A stretch of DNA of 64,000 nt from Streptomyces tsukubensis (GCF_009296025.1 NZ_CP045178.1:8246001-8310000); one strand, 5' to 3'. Numbered from the stretch's first letter, positions 1 to 9,417 are shown. The notes: generated by a model not told the origin, from the letters alone. Numbers and translations are program-made.

Positions 1-133
1 GGCGACCGGCGCTGCCGTCGCGCTGGGCCTCGTCTACACCGTGCTCGGCGGACCGCTGACCTCGTACGCGGATCGCGCGGCAGCCGAACTCCTCACCCGC
101 GGCCCCTACATCGAGGCGGTGCTGGCCCCGTGA
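1..133 (+). CDS. mrpD: Na+/H+ antiporter subunit D (MrpD/MnhD), C-terminal end, partial
   Basis: Only the last 43 codons are inside the window; the reading frame starts at base 2 and ends with TGA at 131-133. The visible tail has one hydrophobic stretch (ALGLVYTVLGG) followed by a short amphipathic end. The residues alone would not identify it. The call rests on the three genes that follow, which are clearly mrpE, mrpF and mrpG, and on the standard order in which D precedes E. MrpD is one of the large proton-channel-like membrane subunits of the multi-subunit Na+(K+)/H+ antiporter. Its stop overlaps the mrpE start by 4 bp, as expected for translational coupling. Confidence 0.75.
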   Translation, partial: ATGAAVALGLVYTVLGGPLTSYADRAAAELLTRGPYIEAVLAP

Positions 134-882
134 CGTTCTTCTCCCGCCGCCGAGATCTGCCGCCCTACAGCTGCGCCGTAGGCCCACGCCACCGCAGAAT
201 CCTCGACCTGCCGCTGATCGCCTGGCTCGCCGTCATCTGGATCCTGCTCTGGGGGACGCTCTCCTGGGCCAACCTGATCAACGGCATCGTGGTCGCGGTC
301 GTGCTGTGCCTGGCCTTTCCGCTGCCCGCCGTCGACATGGGGCTGCGACCGCGTCTGTGGGGCGTGATGCGGTTCGTCGGCTATCTGCTCTACGACATGT
401 ACTCCTCCAGCGTCCAGGTCACCAAACAGAGCTTCGCCCGCCGCCACTACCGGGCGGCCGTCATCGCCGTACCGCTGCGCTGCCGCACCGACCTGATGCT
501 GACCGCGACGGCCGTCGCGGTCTCCAACGTGCCCGGCGGTTCCGTCATCGAGATGCGCCAGTCCACCGCCACCCTCTTCGTGCACGTACTCGACGCCGAC
601 GATCCGGCGGAGATCGAGGCGGCGCGGAACTCCGTATGGCGCATGGAGGAGTTGACCGTACGGGCCTTCGGTACCCGCGACGAGATCGCCAGGGTCGCTG
701 TCCCCCCGGACACCGGAGCCACCCGCGTACGGCGGGAGGACGAGGACGGCGAGGACGGCGAGGACGGCGAGGACGGCGAGGACGGAGACGGCAACGCGGG
801 CCACGAAGGCCCGGCCCGGAGGGGCGACCGGAGGGGCGAAGAGAAGAACGGCGGAGCGGAAGAGGGGAACAACGACGGATGA
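130..882 (+). CDS. mrpE: Na+/H+ antiporter subunit E (MrpE/MnhE)
   Basis: This is a small membrane subunit of the Mrp antiporter, 250 aa from a GTG start that overlaps the mrpD stop (GTGA). The N-terminal third contains two adjacent hydrophobic helices (around LPLIAWLAVIWILLWG and INGIVVAVVLCLAFPLP). The family core follows, including VTKQSFARRHYRAAVIAVPL and the soluble region with TATAVAVSNVPGGSVIE. The C-terminus is unusual: after about residue 200 it becomes a charged, disordered tail with a run of EDG tripeptides, encoded by near-perfect 9-bp direct repeats at about 736-790, and then a basic, Gly-rich end. Typical MrpE proteins of about 160-180 aa lack this tail. The stop overlaps mrpF by ATGA. 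Confidence 0.93.
   Translation: MTFFSRRRDLPPYSCAVGPRHRRILDLPLIAWLAVIWILLWGTLSWANLINGIVVAVVLCLAFPLPAVDMGLRPRLWGVMRFVGYLLYDMYSSSVQVTKQSFARRHYRAAVIAVPLRCRTDLMLTATAVAVSNVPGGSVIEMRQSTATLFVHVLDADDPAEIEAARNSVWRMEELTVRAFGTRDEIARVAVPPDTGATRVRREDEDGEDGEDGEDGEDGDGNAGHEGPARRGDRRGEEKNGGAEEGNNDG
741..790 (+). repeat. 9-bp direct repeats coding an EDG-repeat tail in mrpE
   Basis: A run of about five GAGGACGGC units lies inside the mrpE reading frame and encodes an acidic tripeptide repeat. The unit is a multiple of three, so copy-number change would keep the frame. Confidence 0.85.
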
Positions 883-1196
883 GCACACTGGAGACGGTCG
901 ACAGGGCACTGATCACCACCGCCGTGGTGGTGATCCTCATCGCGGGGGCGCTGCTCCTCGTCAGGATCTGGCGGGGGCCATCGATGCTCGACCGCGCCGT
1001 CGCCCTGGATGTCGGCGCGGCGCTCATGATCGCCGGGATCGGTGCCAAGTCGGCCTACGACGTCGACCCCTACTACCTCCCGGTCATGCTGGTCCTTGCC
1101 TTCCTCGGCTTCACCGGATCCGTGGGGATCGCGCGCTTCATCGCCGTCCGCGACCGGCCGGTCCTCAAGCGCGACGGCACGGAGGACCACCGGTGA
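879..1196 (+). CDS. mrpF: Na+/H+ antiporter subunit F (MrpF/MnhF)
   Basis: A 105-aa membrane protein of the Mrp complex. It has three hydrophobic helices: one at the N-terminus (ALITTAVVVILIAGALLLV), a second around DVGAALMIAGIGA, and a third (YLPVMLVLAFLGFTGSVGIA). Between helices 1 and 2 is the family motif RIWRGPSMLDRAVALD. The ATG at 879 was chosen over the longer open frame because it gives the standard family length, overlaps the mrpE stop by 4 bp and starts directly with the conserved region. The stop overlaps the GTG of mrpG. Confidence 0.93.
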   Translation: MSTLETVDRALITTAVVVILIAGALLLVRIWRGPSMLDRAVALDVGAALMIAGIGAKSAYDVDPYYLPVMLVLAFLGFTGSVGIARFIAVRDRPVLKRDGTEDHR

Positions 1197-1576
1197 GCGC
1201 GGTCGCGACCGCCGCGGACCTGCTCGGCTCCCTTCTGCTGCTGCTCGGCTGTGGGCAGTGCCTGCTCGGGGTGATCGGGATGTTGCGGCTGCCCGACGTC
1301 CTCTCCCGCAGCCACGCGGCGACCAAGCCGCAGACCCTCGGGATGCTGCTGGTCCTCGTCGGGGTCGGGCTGCGGCTGCGTGACGGAATCGACATCGGCA
1401 CCCTCGCCCTCGTCGTCTTCTTCCAGATGCTGACGGGCCCCGTCGCCTCGCACCTCGTCGCCAGGTCCGCGTACCGCACCGGCCAGATCGGACAGCGCGA
1501 CCTGATCCGCGACGATCTGGACGCCCAGCTCAGCGACGACGACGAGACAGCGGACGGGCCCCTGGCCGGAGGCTGA
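1193..1576 (+). CDS. mrpG: Na+/H+ antiporter subunit G (MrpG/MnhG)
   Basis: The last subunit of the Mrp antiporter, 127 aa from a GTG start overlapping the mrpF stop. It has the three-helix layout of the family. The motif GVIGMLRLPDVLSRSHAATKPQTLG is split here by the positions of helix 1 and helix 2; the LPDVLSRSHA core with its basic residue and the following KPQTLG are characteristic. The C-terminal 40 residues are hydrophilic and acidic (DDLDAQLSDDDE). The gene ends 20 bp before the convergent end of the next gene, so the D-E-F-G operon finishes here. Confidence 0.93.
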   Translation: MSAVATAADLLGSLLLLLGCGQCLLGVIGMLRLPDVLSRSHAATKPQTLGMLLVLVGVGLRLRDGIDIGTLALVVFFQMLTGPVASHLVARSAYRTGQIGQRDLIRDDLDAQLSDDDETADGPLAGG

Positions 1577-1598
1577 GACGGCGACCGGCCGGGCCGTC
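1577..1598. terminator. Short hairpin between convergent genes
   Basis: GACGGC and GCCGTC form a 6-bp stem around a GC-rich 10-nt loop in the 20-bp gap between mrpG and the opposing exporter gene. It could end transcription in both directions, but the stem is short and there is no T-run. Confidence 0.4.
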
Positions 1599-3156
1599 AG
1601 CCGTCCCCGGCCGCCTTCGTCGAACCACCGCCGGCGCCCTCCGCCGAACCGGTACCCGGCTCCAGCGGCGGTGCGGAGAGGGCCACGTGCGTCCTGCACT
1701 GCGGGGCGCACGCGGGAGCCTCCCCCTCCGACCGGTCGAACACCCGCGGCCGTACGAAGAGGGCGGCGGCCAGGGCGGCGAGGAGGAACAGGCCGGCGCA
1801 GACCGCCGAGGCCCGGTGGAACGCGGTGTCGACGGCGCCAGGATCCCGGTAGGCGTCGTCGGACAGCCCCACCGCGAGCGGGAGCGCCGCCACCACGAGG
1901 AGCTGCGCGATACGCGCCGCGGTGTTGTTGACGCCGCTCGCCAGCCCCGCACGCTCCGACTCCACCGAGGCGAGCACGGTCGCGGTCAGCGGGGCGACGA
2001 ACGTACTCATCCCGAGCCCGAGCACCGCGACCGCCGGCAGGACGTCGGTGGCGTACGAGGCGCCCGGACCGATCCGCCACATCAGCAGCACACCGGCCGC
2101 GGCCACCACAGGGCCCACCGCCAAGGGGAGCGTGGGACCGACACGCTGCGCGAGAGCGCCCGCTCGGGCCGAGAGCAACAGCATCAGCAGGGTGATCGGC
2201 AAGGTCGCGACCCCCGCCTCCAGCGCGTCGTACCCGAGACCGTTCTGCAACTGCACCGGCAGCAGGAACAAGATGCCGCCGATCGCCGCGTACAGACAGA
2301 GCGTCATCACATTGGTCACGCCGAACAGCCGGGAACGCAGCAGCCCGAGCGGCAGCATGGGCGCCGCCGCCCGCCGCTCGACCAGCACGAAGGCCACCCC
2401 CGCGGCGAGACCGAGCAGCGCGGGCACGGCCACCGCGAGCGCCGACGCGCCGGCCGCCGTGATCAGCGCGTAGCTGATCCCCGCGAGGAACGCGGCGCCC
2501 AGGCAGGCACCGAGGAAGTCGAACCGGTGGCCGGCCGCGGAGACGTCCCTGCTCTCCGGCACATGGCTGATCGCGATGGCGACCACCACCGCCGCGAGCG
2601 GCACGTTGATGAGGAAGATCCACCGCCAGCCCGGCCCGTCGATCAGCCAGCCGCCGAGGAAAGGACCCACCGCCCCTGCCACCCCGGTCAGCCCCGACCA
2701 CGCTCCGACCGCCTTCGCCTGGTCGTCCGGGCGGAACGTGGCCCGTACGAGCGCCAGCGAACCCGGCGTGAGCAGCGCCCCGCCCACCCCCTGCAGGGCC
2801 CGCGCCGCGATCAGCGTCCCGCCGTCCTGCGCGATGCCGCACAGCATGGACGCGACCGCGAACCAGACCACGCCCACCAGCAGCGTGCGGCGCCTGCCCA
2901 GCCGGTCGCCGAGCGCCCCGCCGAGCAGCAGCAGGGCGGAGAGCGTCAGCATGTAGGCGCTGACGACCCACTGGAGCGTCGAGAGCGACGCGTCCAGATC
3001 CCTGCCGATGGTGGGCAGGGCGACATTGACGACGGTGCCGTCGAGCATCGCGATCCCGGAGGCCAGCACCGCGCAGGCCAGCACCCACCTGCCGCGCGCG
3101 GAACTGAGCGCGATCCCCTGGCCGACACTCTCCGCGGGGGTGGGGGAGGACGTCAT
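1597..3156 (-). CDS. MFS multidrug exporter, DHA2 (EmrB/QacA) family
   Basis: A 519-aa proton-coupled efflux protein predicted to have 14 transmembrane segments. The first helix is followed by MLDGTVVNVALPTIGRDL, the DHA2 family signature (motif D1). Motif A is present as GGALGDRLGRRRTLL in the loop between helices 2 and 3, and the antiporter motif C region reads GVAGAVGPFLGGWL. The C-terminal 35 residues are hydrophilic. The ATG at 3156 is preceded by a weak purine stretch. No regulator of the TetR or MarR type sits next to it, so the substrate cannot be inferred. A second member of the family lies at 9418. Confidence 0.92.
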   Translation of the reverse strand: MTSSPTPAESVGQGIALSSARGRWVLACAVLASGIAMLDGTVVNVALPTIGRDLDASLSTLQWVVSAYMLTLSALLLLGGALGDRLGRRRTLLVGVVWFAVASMLCGIAQDGGTLIAARALQGVGGALLTPGSLALVRATFRPDDQAKAVGAWSGLTGVAGAVGPFLGGWLIDGPGWRWIFLINVPLAAVVVAIAISHVPESRDVSAAGHRFDFLGACLGAAFLAGISYALITAAGASALAVAVPALLGLAAGVAFVLVERRAAAPMLPLGLLRSRLFGVTNVMTLCLYAAIGGILFLLPVQLQNGLGYDALEAGVATLPITLLMLLLSARAGALAQRVGPTLPLAVGPVVAAAGVLLMWRIGPGASYATDVLPAVAVLGLGMSTFVAPLTATVLASVESERAGLASGVNNTAARIAQLLVVAALPLAVGLSDDAYRDPGAVDTAFHRASAVCAGLFLLAALAAALFVRPRVFDRSEGEAPACAPQCRTHVALSAPPLEPGTGSAEGAGGGSTKAAGDG

Positions 3157-3234
3157 CGAGGGTCCCTGGCTACCGTCATGGACCCAGGCTGGACGTGGTC
3201 GCCCGGGGCCGCAAGAGAGAGGACGGCCGGACGC

Positions 3235-5628
3235 TCAGCCCTCCCACGTCCACTCGGTGACCTCGGGCAGGTCGTCGCCGTGGACCCGGATCCAGGCGTG
3301 GTGCCTGGTCCTGACGTCCGACATCTCCTGGCGGAGCGCCGCCGCGCGCCGCGCGAGACCGGGGACCCGGTCGATCACGTCCATGACCAGCCGGTAGCGG
3401 TCCAGATCGTTGAGGACGACCATGTCGAACGGGGTGGTGGTGGTCCCGAATTCCCGGTAGCCCCGCACGTGCATGTGCGGATGGACGGTGCGGCGGTAGG
3501 CCAGCCTGTGGATGAGCCAGGGGTAGCCGTGGTAGGCGAAGATCACCGGCCGGTCGCGGGTGAACAGCGCGTCGAAATCGAAGTCGGAGTAGCCGTGCGG
3601 ATGCTCCTTCTCCGGCATCAGCCGCGTCAGGTCGAGCACGTTCACCACCCGCACCGCCAGCTCCGGCAGATGAAGTCGGAGCAACTGGGCCGCCGCCAGC
3701 ACCTCCAGCGTCGGCACGTCCCCGGCGCAGGCGAGCACCACGTCGGGCTCCGCCGCCGACTCCGTCCCCGCCCACTCCCAGATACCGGCGCCCCTGGCAC
3801 AGTGCGCGCGCGCCTCCTCCAGGGACAGCCAGTCGAACCTGGGCTGCTTGCCCGCGACGACCACGTTGACGTTGTCCCTGCCCGCCAGCACGTTCTCCGC
3901 GACGACCAGGGTCGTGTTGGCGTCCGGCGGCAGATAGACCCTGACCACCTCGGGACTCTTGTTGAGCACGTGGTCGATGAAGCCGGGATCCTGGTGCGAG
4001 AAACCGTTGTGGTCCTGGCGCCACACATGCGACGTGAGCAGGTAGTTGAGGGAGGCGACCGGCGCGCGCCACGGCAGTTCGCGTGCGGTACGCAGCCACT
4101 TGATGTGCTGGTTGGCCATCGAGTCGATGATGTGCGCGAACGCCTCGTACGTCGAGAAGACACCGTGCCGGCCGGTCAGCAGATACCCCTCAAGCCACCC
4201 CTGGCACAGGTGCTCGGAGAGCACCTCCATGACCCTGCCGTCCCTGGAAAGGTGCTCATCGACGGGCAGGATCTCCTCCTGCCAGGTCTTCGACGTCTCC
4301 GCGTACACGCCGCCCAGTCGGTTCGACGCCGTCTCGTCTGGACCGACCAGCCTGAAGTCCCTGCGGTCCGCGGTCAGCCGCATGATCTCCGCGAGATAGT
4401 GGCCGAGCACCGCGGTCGCACTGCGCACCGAGCCCCCGCGCCGCTTCACCTCCACCGCGTGGTCCTCAAGGGGCGGCTTCGGCAGCGTCCGCAGCAGCAG
4501 CCCGCCATTGGCGTGCGGATTCGAGCCGAGCCGCAGCGCGCCCTCGGGCAGACAGCGCAGTACGTGCTCCCTGGGCCTGCCGTCCTCGTCGAACAGCTTC
4601 TCCGGCTCGTACGACAGCATCCAGTCCCGCAACATCCTGAGGTGGTCCGGGTTGGTGCGCACCTCCGAGAGCGGTACCTGATGCGCCCGCCAGGTGCCTT
4701 CCACCGGAACCCCGTCGACCTCGACGGGACCCGTCCACCCCTTCGGGGTGCGCAGCACGATGACGGGCCAGTGCGCCCGCTCCGTGGAGCTGCCCGCCCG
4801 CGCCCGCGCCTGGATCTCGTCGATCCGCCCCATCGCCCGCGCCATCGCTCCCGCCATGGCCCTGTGCACCAGGGCGGGGTCGTCGCCCGCCACCTCGATC
4901 GGCCGGTATCCGTAGCCCCGCAGCAGGTCGTACAGCTCGGTCTGGGGCAGCCTGGCGAGGACCGTCGGGTTGGCGATCTTGTAGCCGTTCAGGTGCAGGA
5001 TCGGGAGCACGGCGCCGTCGTGGACGGGGTCGAGGAACTTGTTGGAGTGCCAGGAGGTGGCGAGCGGCCCCGTCTCCGCCTCGCCGTCGCCGATCACACA
5101 GGCCACCAGCAGCTCCGGGTGGTCGAAGGCGGCGCCGTACGCGTGGGCCAGTGAGTACCCGAGCTCCCCGCCTTCGTGGATGGAGCCGGGCACGTCGGGA
5201 GCGACATGGCTCGGCACACCGCCGGGGAAGGAGAACTGGCGGAACAGCCGCGCCATGCCCGCGCCGTCCCTGCTCACGTCCGGGTGGATGTCCGCGTAGC
5301 TGCCCTCCAGCCAGGAGTTGGCGAGGACCGAGGGGCCGCCATGTCCTGGACCCCAGACGCACAGGGCGTTCTGCCCGCGGATCCGGGCCACCCGGCTGAG
5401 GTGGGTGTACACCAGATTCAGCCCCGGGACCGTACCCCAGTGTCCGAGCAGGCGCGGTTTGATGTGCTCGGGGACCAGCTCCTCGCGCAGCAGCGGGTTG
5501 TCCATGAGATAGATCTGTCCCGCCGCCAGGTAGTTCGCGGCCCGCCAGTGCGCCAGCAGGGAGTCGAGTTCGTCCTGCGGCAGTTCGTGCTCGTCGGCGG
5601 ACGTGGAGTCGTAAATGAACTCCTGCAT
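3235..5628 (-). CDS. xfp: Phosphoketolase (xylulose-5-phosphate/fructose-6-phosphate)
   Basis: A 797-aa thiamine-diphosphate enzyme that splits xylulose 5-P or fructose 6-P with phosphate into acetyl-P and a triose or tetrose phosphate. The family's hallmark sequences are visible: the N-terminal [15 protein letters not shown], the [10 protein letters not shown] block, the ThDP-binding [14 protein letters not shown] with the following [11 protein letters not shown], and the C-terminal [15 protein letters not shown]. The length matches the family (about 790-800 aa). The start at 5628 (MQEF...) was preferred to the longer frame because GAGAGG lies 8-12 nt upstream. It stands alone; no acetate kinase gene is adjacent, so acetyl-P must be processed by enzymes encoded elsewhere. 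Confidence 0.95.
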   Translation of the reverse strand: MQEFIYDSTSADEHELPQDELDSLLAHWRAANYLAAGQIYLMDNPLLREELVPEHIKPRLLGHWGTVPGLNLVYTHLSRVARIRGQNALCVWGPGHGGPSVLANSWLEGSYADIHPDVSRDGAGMARLFRQFSFPGGVPSHVAPDVPGSIHEGGELGYSLAHAYGAAFDHPELLVACVIGDGEAETGPLATSWHSNKFLDPVHDGAVLPILHLNGYKIANPTVLARLPQTELYDLLRGYGYRPIEVAGDDPALVHRAMAGAMARAMGRIDEIQARARAGSSTERAHWPVIVLRTPKGWTGPVEVDGVPVEGTWRAHQVPLSEVRTNPDHLRMLRDWMLSYEPEKLFDEDGRPREHVLRCLPEGALRLGSNPHANGGLLLRTLPKPPLEDHAVEVKRRGGSVRSATAVLGHYLAEIMRLTADRRDFRLVGPDETASNRLGGVYAETSKTWQEEILPVDEHLSRDGRVMEVLSEHLCQGWLEGYLLTGRHGVFSTYEAFAHIIDSMANQHIKWLRTARELPWRAPVASLNYLLTSHVWRQDHNGFSHQDPGFIDHVLNKSPEVVRVYLPPDANTTLVVAENVLAGRDNVNVVVAGKQPRFDWLSLEEARAHCARGAGIWEWAGTESAAEPDVVLACAGDVPTLEVLAAAQLLRLHLPELAVRVVNVLDLTRLMPEKEHPHGYSDFDFDALFTRDRPVIFAYHGYPWLIHRLAYRRTVHPHMHVRGYREFGTTTTPFDMVVLNDLDRYRLVMDVIDRVPGLARRAAALRQEMSDVRTRHHAWIRVHGDDLPEVTEWTWEG

Positions 5629-5933
5629 GGGCGAAGCCTCTCGACGCGGGAACGGCGGACACGGTGGCGGTCCGCACACGGTGGCGCGGCTCCACCGCGG
5701 AACTCGCGGGTGCAGATTCCACCTTGGGGCGGACCGGGCCCGTATTCAACGGTGTGTACCTCTGAATGGGTGAGCGGGCCGGCCGGCCCCGTCCGTCGCA
5801 CCCGCGACCGCCGCGCAGGCGGGGACCCTGGCTCCCACGACGGCCGTTGGACGCTCGTCCATTCGGACCGGACCGCTCGCCGTACCGGCTGTACGCCGAC
5901 AGCATGGGAACGCGGACTGCCCGAGGAGGAGCC
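5629..5933. other. Divergent promoter region, phosphoketolase / NmrA-type reductase
   Basis: About 305 bp separate the two divergent starts. Apart from the two ribosome binding sites at its edges, no convincing operator, hairpin or promoter pair was recognised. Confidence 0.5.
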
Positions 5934-6788
5934 ATGAAGGTCGCGGTACTGGGTGCAACCGGGGGACAGGGAGGCGCCGTCGTCACCGCGCTCCTCCAGG
6001 CCGGCCGTTCCGTGCGCGCGGTGGTGCGTGATCCCGCTGGGACGAGGGCCCGCGCACTGGCCTCGGCCGGCGCGGAAGTCGTCAGGGGCTCACTGCTCGA
6101 CGCGGACTCCCTGGCGGACGCGTTCCGGGGGACGGACGCGGCCTACGCCGTCACCACTCCGTTCGAGGACGGCCTTGAGGCGGAGAAGGCGCAGGGCGTG
6201 GCGATCGTGGACGCCGCCGCGAAGGCGGCTCTCCCCCACCTCGTGATGGCCTCCGTGGCCAGCGCGGACCGTGAGACGGGGATCCCGCACTTCGAGACGA
6301 AGGCCCACACGGAGAAGATCCTCGCCGCCTCGGGACTGCCCGCCACCGTGGTCGCGCCCACCTACTTCTACGACAACGTCTTCGCCGAGATCCAAGAGGT
6401 CGCCGACGGCGAGATGACCATGGCGCTTCCCCCGGACACCCCGCTCCAGCAGGTCGCCCGGCGAGATCTGGGCCGGGTCGTCGCCGCGGTCATCGCCGAT
6501 CCCGGTCGCTGGACGGGACGCCGCATCGAGGTGGCGGGCGACGACCCGACCCCCACGCAGATGACACGGGCGGTCGGACAGACGGCGGGCGGCACGGTGA
6601 CGTACCGGCAGATTCCCCTGGAGGACCTACTGAGGGCCGGACCCGACATGGGAGCGATGTACGCGTACCTGACGCTGACCGGCTATCAGGTCGACATCCC
6701 CGCGCTGCACGCCGCCTTCCCCGACATTCCGTGGATCTCCTTCCCCGACTGGGCCGCCGAGCAGCACTGGCCCGTACCCGTCGGCTGA
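5934..6788 (+). CDS. NmrA-family NAD(P)-binding protein
   Basis: A 284-aa atypical short-chain dehydrogenase of the NmrA/HSCARG type. The N-terminus has a Rossmann nucleotide motif VAVLGATGGQGGAVV (GxxGxxG), followed by VRAVVRDP, the usual second strand with a basic residue favouring NADP(H). The middle holds LPHLVMASVASAD and the C-terminal half a substrate-lobe region ending with ISFPDWAAEQHW. There is no catalytic YxxxK, so it may be a redox sensor or a reductase of the quinone-oxidoreductase-2 type. The ATG at 5934 follows GAGGAG at an ideal distance, which rules out the longer upstream frame. It is a single-gene unit ended by the hairpin at 6821. Confidence 0.88.
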   Translation: MKVAVLGATGGQGGAVVTALLQAGRSVRAVVRDPAGTRARALASAGAEVVRGSLLDADSLADAFRGTDAAYAVTTPFEDGLEAEKAQGVAIVDAAAKAALPHLVMASVASADRETGIPHFETKAHTEKILAASGLPATVVAPTYFYDNVFAEIQEVADGEMTMALPPDTPLQQVARRDLGRVVAAVIADPGRWTGRRIEVAGDDPTPTQMTRAVGQTAGGTVTYRQIPLEDLLRAGPDMGAMYAYLTLTGYQVDIPALHAAFPDIPWISFPDWAAEQHWPVPVG

Positions 6789-6820
6789 GGACGACCACGC
6801 GCGGAGCTGTGGAGACGACG

Positions 6821-6860
6821 GCGCGGAGGGCGGGGCTCCGTGGAGCCCCGCCCTCCGCGC
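6821..6860. terminator. Strong bidirectional hairpin terminator
   Basis: A perfect 19-bp inverted repeat (arms 6821-6839 and 6842-6860) lies between the ends of two convergent genes, 33 bp after one stop and 17 bp before the other. This is the arrangement expected of a shared bidirectional terminator; there is no U-tract, which is common in Streptomyces. Confidence 0.85.
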
Positions 6861-6876
6861 CGTGCTGCCGGGTCCT

Positions 6877-7077
6877 TCAGGGCAGCAGCTTGTCGATGGC
6901 CGAGCGCCCTTCCTCGGCCAGCTTCCTGCGCGCCCATTCCAGGTTCTCGGGGGTCACATCACGCCCGCTGGCCTGCACCAGGTCCTCAGGGGTGACCTCG
7001 CCGTCCGAGCCCGTGTGCAGCTCGTCGTCAGGGGTGACCACATTGGGTGTGGGCTCGTGGCCGTTGTCGCCTGCCAT
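6877..7077 (-). CDS. Small acidic protein of unknown function
   Basis: A 66-aa soluble protein with no recognisable domain. The N-terminal half is acidic and proline-rich (MAGDNGHEPTPNVVTPDD) and contains two similar segments, GEVTPEDLVQASGR and RDVTPENLEWARRK. They look like a short internal duplication of a T-P-E-[DN]-L helix start. The C-terminal half is a predicted amphipathic helix. The start is well supported by GGAGGAG about 6 nt upstream, and the stop faces the strong hairpin at 6821. The function is unknown. Confidence 0.75.
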   Translation of the reverse strand: MAGDNGHEPTPNVVTPDDELHTGSDGEVTPEDLVQASGRDVTPENLEWARRKLAEEGRSAIDKLLP

Positions 7078-7345
7078 GCCGACTCCTCCGGTTCGTGGGG
7101 GGTACGCCTTCGACGCCTGTGACGTCATCCTTGTGGGCTCCGTCGTCACCGGCCACTCGGACCGTGACCGGACCCTGACCCCGCGCCTGCTCACCTCGGG
7201 CCGGCCTGTGCGTGGGCTCGCCGTTCTTCCGTTCGCTCCGTGCGTACGAAGCGCCCCACTCACCCGTTCGGGTTCCTGGCGGGTCACGGACGCCGCCCGT
7301 GCCAGCCGCACGGCGTGGTGACCGGGCTCGGCGCGGCGACCCGGC

Positions 7346-7924
7346 TCAGCGCGGCAACTGGGCGAGGAACGCCTCGGGTGTGACGGCGTACCCCATGGGG
7401 TTGAGCACCTCCACCGGCGCCCCGTCCAGCAGGACGGTCGGGGTGCTGGAGACATCGCTCTGCGAAAAGGCCGTGGATACCTTGCGCGCCCACGGCAGGA
7501 ACGCGCCCTCGGTGACCTTCTCGCGGAACGACGGAGTGTCCAGATCCCTCACTTCCCCCGCGAGCCTCAGGAGGGTGCCGGTCTCGGCGAAGGCGTCCTG
7601 GTCCTCGGGGGGCTGGTCGGCGTAGAGCACCCGCTGATACTGCACGAACGGCTTCTCCCCCTCGTCGGCCGCCGCACCGAGGGCGGCGAGTGAGCGCAGT
7701 GAACCGCTGCCGCCCGCCGCGTCGTCGATGATGGTCGCGAAGTGGTATTCGATGGTCAGCCGGCCACTGTCAGCGGCCTCCTCCATGACCAGGCCGAGCC
7801 CGTGCTCCATGCGCTTGCAGTACGGACACCGCAGGTCCGCGTAGACGCTGAGCACCGGGCCCGTGCCCGCTCCCCGGTAGGTGACGACGGTGCCGCCGGG
7901 ACCTGTCGTGTTCGCTGGGATCAT
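7346..7924 (-). CDS. DsbA-family thioredoxin-fold oxidoreductase
   Basis: A 192-aa thioredoxin-fold protein with the active-site motif CPYC at about residue 33 (LRCPYCKRME), typical of DsbA-like thiol-disulfide oxidoreductases and FrnE relatives. The helical insertion follows, with FVQYQRVLYADQPPE, then the cis-proline loop VSSTPTVLLDG. There is no signal peptide, so a cytoplasmic or non-classical role is likely; many actinomycete homologues are predicted cytoplasmic. The start at 7924 (MIPANTTGPGG) gives the family length; the open frame continues upstream but with composition unlike a real protein. The neighbour downstream is the small acidic protein at 6877. Confidence 0.88.
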   Translation of the reverse strand: MIPANTTGPGGTVVTYRGAGTGPVLSVYADLRCPYCKRMEHGLGLVMEEAADSGRLTIEYHFATIIDDAAGGSGSLRSLAALGAAADEGEKPFVQYQRVLYADQPPEDQDAFAETGTLLRLAGEVRDLDTPSFREKVTEGAFLPWARKVSTAFSQSDVSSTPTVLLDGAPVEVLNPMGYAVTPEAFLAQLPR

Positions 7925-8121
7925 GGTCCAAGGCTGCGGGGCGTCGGTGCGGCCCGCAATGCGGGGCGTCCGCGAGGGCCCGGTGGATGGGGGCGGGCCG
8001 GCCAGGGCCGCGATCCGCAGAGGCCGACACCGTCCGTCCCGGGGCCGAAGGGCGCGCGACGCTCCCATGCCTCCAAGCCACGGTGCGTCCTGGCCCCCGC
8101 GGGGTCGCCGCCACTCGCCGC

Positions 8122-8889
8122 TCAGCTCCTGGCGGACCTGTGAGGCCGGGGCCGTACCACCATCGTTACCGCTACCGCCACGACCAGTGCCGCGGGAAGG
8201 ACCGCTGCCCAGCCGCTCACCCGATCGCGGACCAGTACCGCCGCTGAGGCCCCCGCCACCAGGCAGACCAGGCGGGCGGCGGCCCAGGGGTCGACGGAGC
8301 CGCGGCGGGCGCCGCTCAGCCCCATGAAAAGAGTCGTCAGAGTGCTGGTGAAGAAGGTCGTGGGCGCGCCCGCGGGTCCCAGCGACAGGATCGCCGTCGC
8401 CTGCACCCCCATGGCCAGGGCCAGCGCGGCCACCAGCACGCAGCGCCAGGGGTTTCCAAGGTCCTCGCCGAGCACCGCCCAGACCGAGGCGACCGCTACC
8501 AGCAGCGCTCCCTCCACACCGATGAGGGCCACGATCGGCCAGGGCCACGGGTCGTGGGCGCGCTGCGGCCCGCTCCGCCGCGAGGCCGGTCCTCGGCGCG
8601 CGAACGGGGTGGCCACGGCCGTGCCCACCAGGTAGCCGCACAGCGCGGCCGCCGGGGACCAGACACCCTCGGGGCTCTCGCCCGCGGCGGCGGCTCCCAG
8701 GAAGATCAGGTTGCCGGTCATGACACCGGCGAAGGCGCCGCCGAGGGCCACGATGGCCAGCGCGTCCACGGCGCCCGAGGCGAAACTCAGACCCAGCAGG
8801 GCCAGCCTGCTCCGAAGCGCCGGTGCGGGATCGCGCGCCTCATCCGGCCCTGCCCTGCCTCCGGCGTCCTGGCCGCTCGTGATCGTCAT
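8122..8889 (-). CDS. DUF1275 (YoaK) family membrane protein
   Basis: A 255-aa integral membrane protein of the DUF1275/YoaK family. It opens with FASGAVDALAIVALGGAFAG, then GVMTGNLIFLGAAAAGE, the M-T-G-N block that marks the family. Four or five further hydrophobic helices follow, with a conserved-looking FTSTLTTLFMGLSG towards the C-terminus. The function of the family is not established. The start at 8889 has GGGAGGGG about 11 nt upstream. It is transcribed as a single gene towards the DsbA-like gene, with 197 bp between them. Confidence 0.88.
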   Translation of the reverse strand: MTITSGQDAGGRAGPDEARDPAPALRSRLALLGLSFASGAVDALAIVALGGAFAGVMTGNLIFLGAAAAGESPEGVWSPAAALCGYLVGTAVATPFARRGPASRRSGPQRAHDPWPWPIVALIGVEGALLVAVASVWAVLGEDLGNPWRCVLVAALALAMGVQATAILSLGPAGAPTTFFTSTLTTLFMGLSGARRGSVDPWAAARLVCLVAGASAAVLVRDRVSGWAAVLPAALVVAVAVTMVVRPRPHRSARS

Positions 8890-9417
8890 CGGTGCCCGCC
8901 CCTCCCTTTTCCGCCGCCGTCGTACCCGCCCTCGCTGCGCCGAGGTCCGCCGCGCCCGGCCGTCCTCGTTCGGGGAGCGCCCTCGGCGACTACCCGGCCA
9001 GCAGATCACGACGCCGCACGGGAACGCCGCCACGGCACGGACCGGTCCTCGGGCGGGGGAGGCCGGAGGTGGCCTCTCGGCCGTGCCGACACCGCCGCGC
9101 CACCGCCCGCCCGGGTGCGTTCCGGGTGAGGCGTGAGGGTTCGCCAACTAGGGTGCGATCCGTGGCCCGGAAGCCGATGACGCGTCTGTACGGCGGGCAT
9201 GGGAGCGCCGGAAGCGGCCACACGCACACCGTGCGGGCGACCACCGGCCCGTACGGCGACCGCCCCTTCGAACACTTCGAGGAACGGGACACGGATGACG
9301 AGGACATGTACGGCCCGGACGGCCCCGATCGAGCCGCTCACCGGGTGAGCCGTCCGCCGCGAGGTGCCCGGTGGGGCATCCTCGTCCGCCCCCGACCGAG
9401 GTGAGAAGGAGACCCCT
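8890..9417. other. 528-bp intergenic region with one doubtful small ORF
   Basis: The gap lies between two divergent genes. A + strand frame from GTG 9163 or ATG 9178 to 9404 could encode about 75-80 aa (MTRLYGGHGSAGSG...ERDTDDEDMYG). It has no clear ribosome binding site and no family resemblance, so it is not called as a gene. No strong hairpin or operator was seen. Confidence 0.4.

Noticed and set aside
1687..5154. Very long + strand open frame across the exporter and phosphoketolase genes
   Set aside because: It lies opposite two well-identified genes and has the Arg/Pro/Gly-rich, low-complexity composition of an antisense frame in GC-rich DNA. No start signal or family match is visible.
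9163..9404. Possible small gene with an acidic DDEDMYG segment
   Set aside because: There is no ribosome binding site, and the composition is close to that of other random frames in this gap. It may be real but cannot be supported.
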